In this document: positions 59,462 through 64,000 of the stretch, in pieces | How positions within the stretch are numbered: position 1 is the stretch's first letter | How the letters are laid out: each line of letters opens with the position of its first letter | Assembly (NCBI RefSeq): GCF_019048525.1 | Contig: NZ_CP077369.1 | Span: forward strand, 496,001-560,000 | Source: Acinetobacter lwoffii | GTDB taxonomy: Bacteria; Pseudomonadota; Gammaproteobacteria; Pseudomonadales; Moraxellaceae | Reading direction: 5' to 3' | Length of the DNA: 64,000 nucleotides | Made by a program: the position numbers and the translations under genes | Notes under the pieces: generated by a model | Database searches by the model: none | What the model was told of the DNA's origin: nothing | Seen by the model: only the letters and a program-made list of their open reading frames with translations

Positions 59462-60634
59462 TTATTTTTGCAGGAGCAGTAAATCTGTAACATGTTCCAG
59501 ATAGCTCTCCTCACGCATTTCCTGCTTAAACGGATAGTTGAAATGCGGCTGTATGCCCCGCCCTTCAATCATCTGGCCACTTGGGCTAAAGTATTGCGAT
59601 ACCGTCATCTGTAAAGCCGAACCATTGCTTAAAGGAAAAAGTTTCTGTACTACGCCTTTGCCATAGCTCTTTTCTCCGACCACCCAGGCACGGTTATGTT
59701 CTTTCAGGGCTGCAGTAAACACTTCTGCTGCAGAAGCCGAGCGGTTGTTAATCAGCACCCCAACTTTCAGATTCTGGAACTCAAAACTCGGCAAGGCCTG
59801 AAATTGCTGGTTGCCTTCAGCACGGCTTTTGGTCGAGACAATCACGCCCTGATTCAAAAATAAATCGGCAGATTCAACTGCGGCCGAGAGTAAGCCACCG
59901 GGATTATTGCGCAGATCAAATAATACGGCTTTTAAGCGTTTATCCGAATAACTTTCAATCAGACGTTTGATTTCATTGGCAGTATCTTGCTGAAAAACCT
60001 TGACCTGTAAAACCAGCACCTGGTTATTGTGCAAGCTCGATTTAATTTCGGTATCCAGCTTGGTATTGCGGACCAGACGAACGGCCGGACTTTGCGAGGA
60101 AAGCTGGATCATGAGCGTAGAGCCAACTGCTCCACTCAATAACTGCCGGACTTGTTCCTGATTCAGGCTACTTAAGACCTGATCTTCAATTTTATAAACC
60201 GTGACGCCATTTCGCAGTCCCTGCTTGGCTGAATCTGCATCGGCACTCAGTCCTTGAACCACCCATTGCTTCAACCGCGGGTCAAATTGCAGATCAAAAT
60301 CAATGCTGGCCAGATCCCCTTCGGTATATGCACGCAGCTGCTTATAATCTTCAGGCGACAAATAACGGGAATAGCGGTCTAAGCCACTGACCAGACCCTG
60401 AATGGCCTGCTGGAATAAGGCATCGTCATTTTTATCTTGAATATAATTGTCTTTTACGATGCCATAAATTTGTACGAATTCCTGAATAGATGCCACAGGA
60501 ATTTCAGAATAAACCTGCCCATCCATTTCCATATCATCGAATGCCGGCTCATTTGAACCCGCACCCCAGGCTGAATGACTCAAACACATCAGTAAGCATG
60601 GTATTACAACAGACTTCCAGCGTATTCTTGTCAT
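59462..60634 (-). CDS. ctpA: Carboxy-terminal processing peptidase, S41 family
   Basis: Periplasmic serine protease. 390 residues with a signal peptide (cleavage near SHSAWGA). N-terminal helical part with YGIVKDNYIQ and SGLDRYSRYLSPEDY, a weak PDZ domain (about 105-200), then the catalytic core with FDLRNNPGGLLS, catalytic Ser in NNRSASAAEVF and Lys in EKSYGKGVVQ. The first PDZ strand differs from the usual GIG pattern. Downstream of gpmI on the same strand, separated by 30 bases. The exact Ctp subtype is not certain. Confidence 0.88.
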   Translation of the reverse strand: MTRIRWKSVVIPCLLMCLSHSAWGAGSNEPAFDDMEMDGQVYSEIPVASIQEFVQIYGIVKDNYIQDKNDDALFQQAIQGLVSGLDRYSRYLSPEDYKQLRAYTEGDLASIDFDLQFDPRLKQWVVQGLSADADSAKQGLRNGVTVYKIEDQVLSSLNQEQVRQLLSGAVGSTLMIQLSSQSPAVRLVRNTKLDTEIKSSLHNNQVLVLQVKVFQQDTANEIKRLIESYSDKRLKAVLFDLRNNPGGLLSAAVESADLFLNQGVIVSTKSRAEGNQQFQALPSFEFQNLKVGVLINNRSASAAEVFTAALKEHNRAWVVGEKSYGKGVVQKLFPLSNGSALQMTVSQYFSPSGQMIEGRGIQPHFNYPFKQEMREESYLEHVTDLLLLQK

Positions 60635-60664
60635 TCTTTGACCTTTTCAAAATTTTATTAAAGA

Positions 60665-62212
60665 TTATGCATCAAGCTGAATCAGGTTACGGCCCTGCAT
60701 TTCAGCCGGCACCGGAACTTGCATCAGGTTTAATAAAGTCGGTGCGACATCTGCAAGCACCCCACCTTCCACGATTGTGGCCTGAGTTGGGCCGACATAA
60801 ATAAACGGAACCAATTCAGTGGTATGCTGGGTATGTACCTGACCACTGTGGTAGTCCTGCATCTGCTCAACGTTACCATGATCGGCAGTCACAATCATAT
60901 GACCTTTTTGCGCCATCACGGCTTCGTAAACCCGACCCAAACAGGTATCAACCGCTTCAACAGCTTTCACCGCAGCATCGAATACCCCCGTATGACCGAC
61001 CATATCACCATTGGCAAAGTTCACCACCAGCAGGTCAAATTCACCTGAATTGATCGCAGCCACCAGCTCATCAGTCACTTCATAAGCACTCATTTCCGGT
61101 TTAAGGTCATAAGTGGCTACGTTTGGCGATGGAATCAGGATACGTTTTTCACCTGGGTATTCATCTTCACGGCCGCCGCTGAAGAAGAAAGTCACATGCG
61201 CATACTTTTCTGTTTCCGCAATGCGCAGCTGTGTTTTACCCAAATCAGATAAGTATTCACCAATCGAGTTTTTCAACGCTTCAGGCATATACGCTACAGG
61301 TGCATCAATCGTGGCTTGATAACGCGTCAGCATGACAAACTTCGCCAAATTCGGCACGACTTTACGTTCAAAACCTGCAAAGTCTTTTTCTACAAATGCG
61401 CGAGTCAATTCACGGGCACGATCGGCACGGAAGTTCATGAATACGACGCTGTCGCCATCCTGAATTTTCGCCAGATCGCCAATACGGGTCGCTTTAACAA
61501 ACTCATCCGACTCATCGGCTGCGTAAGCCTGTTCCAAACCTTCAACTGCGCTGGCAGCTGTACGAACCGCTTCACCTTCAGTCAACAAGCGATAGGCCTG
61601 TTCAACACGATCCCAACGGTTGTCACGATCCATGGCAAAATAACGGCCGATCATGGTGGCAATACGACCTTGACCTGGATATTGAGCGAATAAGGCATCG
61701 AGTTTTTCTAAAGAAGGTTGTGCGCTTTTAGGCGGCGTATCACGACCATCTAAGAATGCATGTAAATAGACTTGCGCACCGCGTTTTAGCGCTAGCTCTG
61801 CCATCGCCACAATATGATCTTCATGGGAGTGCACACCACCTTCAGACAAAAGGCCAAGCAAATGTACTGCCCCACCTGCAGCTTTGGCTTTCTCAACTGC
61901 ATCGACCAGAACTTCATGTTCAAAGAAGTCGCCCGTACGAATGTCTTTGGTAATCCGGGTAAAGTCCTGATACAGCACACGACCTGCGCCGAGGTTCATA
62001 TGTCCGACTTCCGAGTTACCCATCTGGCCATCTGGCAGGCCGACATCTTCACCTGAACCCGAGATCAAACCATGCGGATGCTTGTCCTGTATCGCAGTTA
62101 AATTTGGTCGTTTAGCTGCTAAAAACGCATTGTCTTCGACCGCTTCGCGATGACCCACACCATCCATAATCACCAAAATGTGAGGGATTTTGCCAGCAGT
62201 TGCATCCGTCAT
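60665..62212 (-). CDS. gpmI: 2,3-bisphosphoglycerate-independent phosphoglycerate mutase
   Basis: Mn-dependent enzyme that interconverts 3- and 2-phosphoglycerate. 515 residues. Alkaline-phosphatase-like fold: [12 protein letters not shown] with the first metal Asp, catalytic Ser67 in [43 protein letters not shown] and the C-terminal metal motifs [11 protein letters not shown] and [11 protein letters not shown]. All key residues are present. ctpA follows 30 bases later, a common pair. Confidence 0.96.
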   Translation of the reverse strand: MTDATAGKIPHILVIMDGVGHREAVEDNAFLAAKRPNLTAIQDKHPHGLISGSGEDVGLPDGQMGNSEVGHMNLGAGRVLYQDFTRITKDIRTGDFFEHEVLVDAVEKAKAAGGAVHLLGLLSEGGVHSHEDHIVAMAELALKRGAQVYLHAFLDGRDTPPKSAQPSLEKLDALFAQYPGQGRIATMIGRYFAMDRDNRWDRVEQAYRLLTEGEAVRTAASAVEGLEQAYAADESDEFVKATRIGDLAKIQDGDSVVFMNFRADRARELTRAFVEKDFAGFERKVVPNLAKFVMLTRYQATIDAPVAYMPEALKNSIGEYLSDLGKTQLRIAETEKYAHVTFFFSGGREDEYPGEKRILIPSPNVATYDLKPEMSAYEVTDELVAAINSGEFDLLVVNFANGDMVGHTGVFDAAVKAVEAVDTCLGRVYEAVMAQKGHMIVTADHGNVEQMQDYHSGQVHTQHTTELVPFIYVGPTQATIVEGGVLADVAPTLLNLMQVPVPAEMQGRNLIQLDA

Positions 62213-62263
62213 AATGAAATACTCTGTTCGTCTACGAATTAATCGCTCTATTTTAGCGAAGTT

Positions 62264-62304
62264 TATAAAAAGAGGCCATGACCCGTATATGGTTTAAGCC
62301 TCTC
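62264..62304 (-). terminator. Terminator of the lptFG operon
   Basis: On the minus strand AGAGGC and GCCTCT arms with an inner CAT/ATG pairing, followed by TTTTTA, about 33 bases after the lptG stop. Confidence 0.75.
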
Positions 62305-62336
62305 ATGATGATTGATTTGTTCTATTTTCCTGTACC

Positions 62337-63407
62337 TTAGCGTGCCCGATGCAGCAAGTATCCGCCGATGCCGAACATGATCAGAATCGGAATAAACACG
62401 AACCAGGCCGGAGACGGTGCATAGATCAAGCTGGCATAGCCGAGGAAATCCTGCAGATAGAAGAAACCCAGTCCGGCAAATAAAGCTATCACCAGACGAA
62501 AACCCATGGATTGCTGACGTAATGGCCCGAAGATAAATGAACAGGCGATCACTACTAGTGCAATCAGGGCAAAAGGCGAGCCGAGTTTTTGCCAGAAGGC
62601 CAGCTGATAGGTTTTAGGCACCTGGCTGTATTCATGCATATAGCTCATGAAACTGACCAGTTGACTCGGCGATAAATCTTCAGGATCAATCGTCACCATA
62701 TGCACATATTTAGGCTGTAATGCTAGCGCTAAAGGTTGCTGTTGCTGCTTAACCAGTGTGGCATTACCATTTTGGAGAATATCGAACTGCTCTGTGTTGT
62801 CCAGCGTCCAGGAACCATCTTTAACAAATTGGCCCTGATCTGCCTGCAAGGTACCGCGCAAACGATAGTTCTGGTCAAAGTCCAGCATCTGCACATTTTT
62901 CAACTGACCTTGCGAGTTAGCATAATCGATATAAATAAAGCGCTGCCCTTCCCGAGTCCAGTAACCACGAACTTCACCGAGCTGAGCGGCTTTACTGGCA
63001 CTTTTTACGCTTTTGGCCTGTTCATTGGTATAAGGAATGACCCACTCGCTCAGGGCAAATGACAACACCACCAACAACAGTGCTGAACGGATCACCCACC
63101 CGACAATACGCCATAAGCTCACGCCGACCGAACGCATCACAATCAGCTCACTATTCGAGGCTAATGTACCAAGACCTAAAACTGCACCAATCAGTGCAGA
63201 AATCGGCAGGATTTCATATAAATAATTTGGTGCGCCCCAAAGCACATATTTCAAGGCATCCCAGGCACCATAACCATCTTTGAGCGAACCAAGCTCACCC
63301 AGATAAGTAAATAATACCTGTAAACCCGCCAATACCGCGGTTGCACCCAGCATCGCCAGCGCAGTGGTTTGGGTCACATGTTTTGCAACTATACGACGTG
63401 CCAACAT
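62337..63407 (-). CDS. lptG: LPS export ABC transporter permease LptG
   Basis: Inner-membrane permease of the LptB2FGC complex that extracts lipopolysaccharide (or lipooligosaccharide). 356 residues: three N-terminal helices with GAPNYLYEILPISALIGAVLGLG and SELIVMRSVGVS, a periplasmic beta-jellyroll of about 165 residues, then three C-terminal helices. The IPISALIG-type coupling segment is conserved. The start is two bases after the lptF stop, so they are cotranscribed. Confidence 0.94.
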   Translation of the reverse strand: MLARRIVAKHVTQTTALAMLGATAVLAGLQVLFTYLGELGSLKDGYGAWDALKYVLWGAPNYLYEILPISALIGAVLGLGTLASNSELIVMRSVGVSLWRIVGWVIRSALLLVVLSFALSEWVIPYTNEQAKSVKSASKAAQLGEVRGYWTREGQRFIYIDYANSQGQLKNVQMLDFDQNYRLRGTLQADQGQFVKDGSWTLDNTEQFDILQNGNATLVKQQQQPLALALQPKYVHMVTIDPEDLSPSQLVSFMSYMHEYSQVPKTYQLAFWQKLGSPFALIALVVIACSFIFGPLRQQSMGFRLVIALFAGLGFFYLQDFLGYASLIYAPSPAWFVFIPILIMFGIGGYLLHRAR

Positions 63408-63409
63408 TG

Positions 63410-64000
63410 TTAAGACCTCACTCGCTGAATCTGTTTCTTGATTTTCGGGCCTAATTTCTGTTTACGCGAGAACAAGGCACCCGCAATTGCATAGGCAATC
63501 AGAATCAATGGATAGGCCCAAATGCCCATTTCTTCTTTACTGATCCGCGTCTTCACTGCCATCAGGGCCACAATCAGACTGGCAAAAATCATGAGGGCAG
63601 GAAATAACTTGAGATATCGACCCTGTCGTGGACTCACTTCAGACAAGGCCACAGCCAGAATCAGGGCAATCAGAATCGCAAAAGGAACAAACACCCGCCA
63701 GCCCAACTCACTGGCCACCACAGGATCCTGACGGTTCTGCCACAATTGCGAGGTCGGTAAGGCCTCAACTTCAGTACTGGCAAATTGCGCTTCTTCATCG
63801 CTTTCTAAGCGCAGACGATAGCTTTCAAATTCAGCTTGAGTATATTGCGGTGTACCCGGATAGATCTCATAACGGCGTCCATTAACCAGATCGACCACAT
63901 TGGCAGCATCATTCGGTACTTCAATTCGGGTGGCTTCCTGCGCCAGAATCATCACATCCGGTTTGCCTTCTTTTTCCGCACGCTGATAAAAGAAAATATC
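63410..64000 (-). CDS. lptF: LPS export ABC transporter permease LptF (C-terminal part)
   Basis: Open to the window end; the visible 196 residues are the C-terminal part of the second permease. They begin within the periplasmic jellyroll (RAEKEGKPDVMILAQEATRIE) and hold the last helices, with WRVFVPFAILIALILAVALSEVSPRQGRY, FPALMIFASLIVALM and YPLILIAYAIAGALF. Apparent start codons inside this part are internal. Located upstream of lptG on the minus strand. Confidence 0.93.
   Translation of the reverse strand, partial: DIFFYQRAEKEGKPDVMILAQEATRIEVPNDAANVVDLVNGRRYEIYPGTPQYTQAEFESYRLRLESDEEAQFASTEVEALPTSQLWQNRQDPVVASELGWRVFVPFAILIALILAVALSEVSPRQGRYLKLFPALMIFASLIVALMAVKTRISKEEMGIWAYPLILIAYAIAGALFSRKQKLGPKIKKQIQRVRS

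Overview
The window is a chromosomal segment of a gammaproteobacterium of the family Moraxellaceae, almost certainly an Acinetobacter species. The main pointers are an Acr1-type fatty acyl-CoA reductase (wax ester pathway), a fused MrpA-MrpB antiporter subunit, the block tpiA-secG-tRNA-Leu-tRNA-fMet-rimP-nusA-infB-rbfA, a pilBCD-coaE cluster and pilSR. The species cannot be fixed by eye. Nearly all of it is core housekeeping DNA with tight operons and clear intrinsic terminators. I see no insertion sequence, prophage, integron or CRISPR array.

Layout. 1-5.7 kb: the tail of a small membrane protein, ettA (ABC-F translation factor), metY (homocysteine synthase), acr1 and hisIE. 5.7-8.7 kb: a compact UvrD-like helicase followed by an AAA/SMC-like ATPase gene. 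The ATPase gene is split by a one-base frameshift at a T6 run and has also lost residues normally needed for catalysis; this is the most unusual locus here. 9.1-15.3 kb: a complete six-gene Mrp Na+/H+ antiporter operon behind a leader with inverted repeats. 15.4-22.7 kb (minus strand): tpiA, secG, tRNA-Leu(GAG), four identical initiator tRNA genes, two terminators, then rimP-nusA-infB-rbfA. 23-27.4 kb: pilB-pilC-pilD-coaE. 27.4-29.6 kb (minus): EamA permease, rlmB, ppnP. 30-32.8 kb: recN, yqgE, ruvX.

32.8-39 kb: alkB, an ABC exporter, phoU, a TolC-family outer-membrane channel and an unknown lipoprotein. 39-42.7 kb: a TPP riboswitch with thiC, then nudF-cpdA. 42.9-44.7 kb: dksA, gluQ (with a short palindromic repeat in front of it) and a zinc-ribbon protein. 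44.7-49.9 kb (minus): murD-ftsW and a feoA-feoB-small Cys-rich membrane protein operon with a Fur-box-like site. 50-54.5 kb: xerD, a dsbC-like lipoprotein, hom and thrC. 54.5-64 kb: a PBP7-like endopeptidase, gacA-like regulator, pilS-pilR, ctpA, gpmI and lptG-lptF (lptF runs off the end).

Functionally the window gathers translation (ettA, infB, nusA, rimP, rbfA, initiator tRNAs, dksA, gluQ), type IV pili and their control (pilBCD, pilSR), envelope growth (murD, ftsW, pbpG, ctpA, lptFG, tolC), amino-acid and thiamine synthesis (metY, hisIE, hom-thrC, thiC), ion and iron transport (mrp, feo) and DNA repair or recombination (recN, alkB, xerD, ruvX, the helicase). The best candidates for something new are the helicase/degenerate-ATPase pair, the structured mrp leader and the hairpin around the nudF start.
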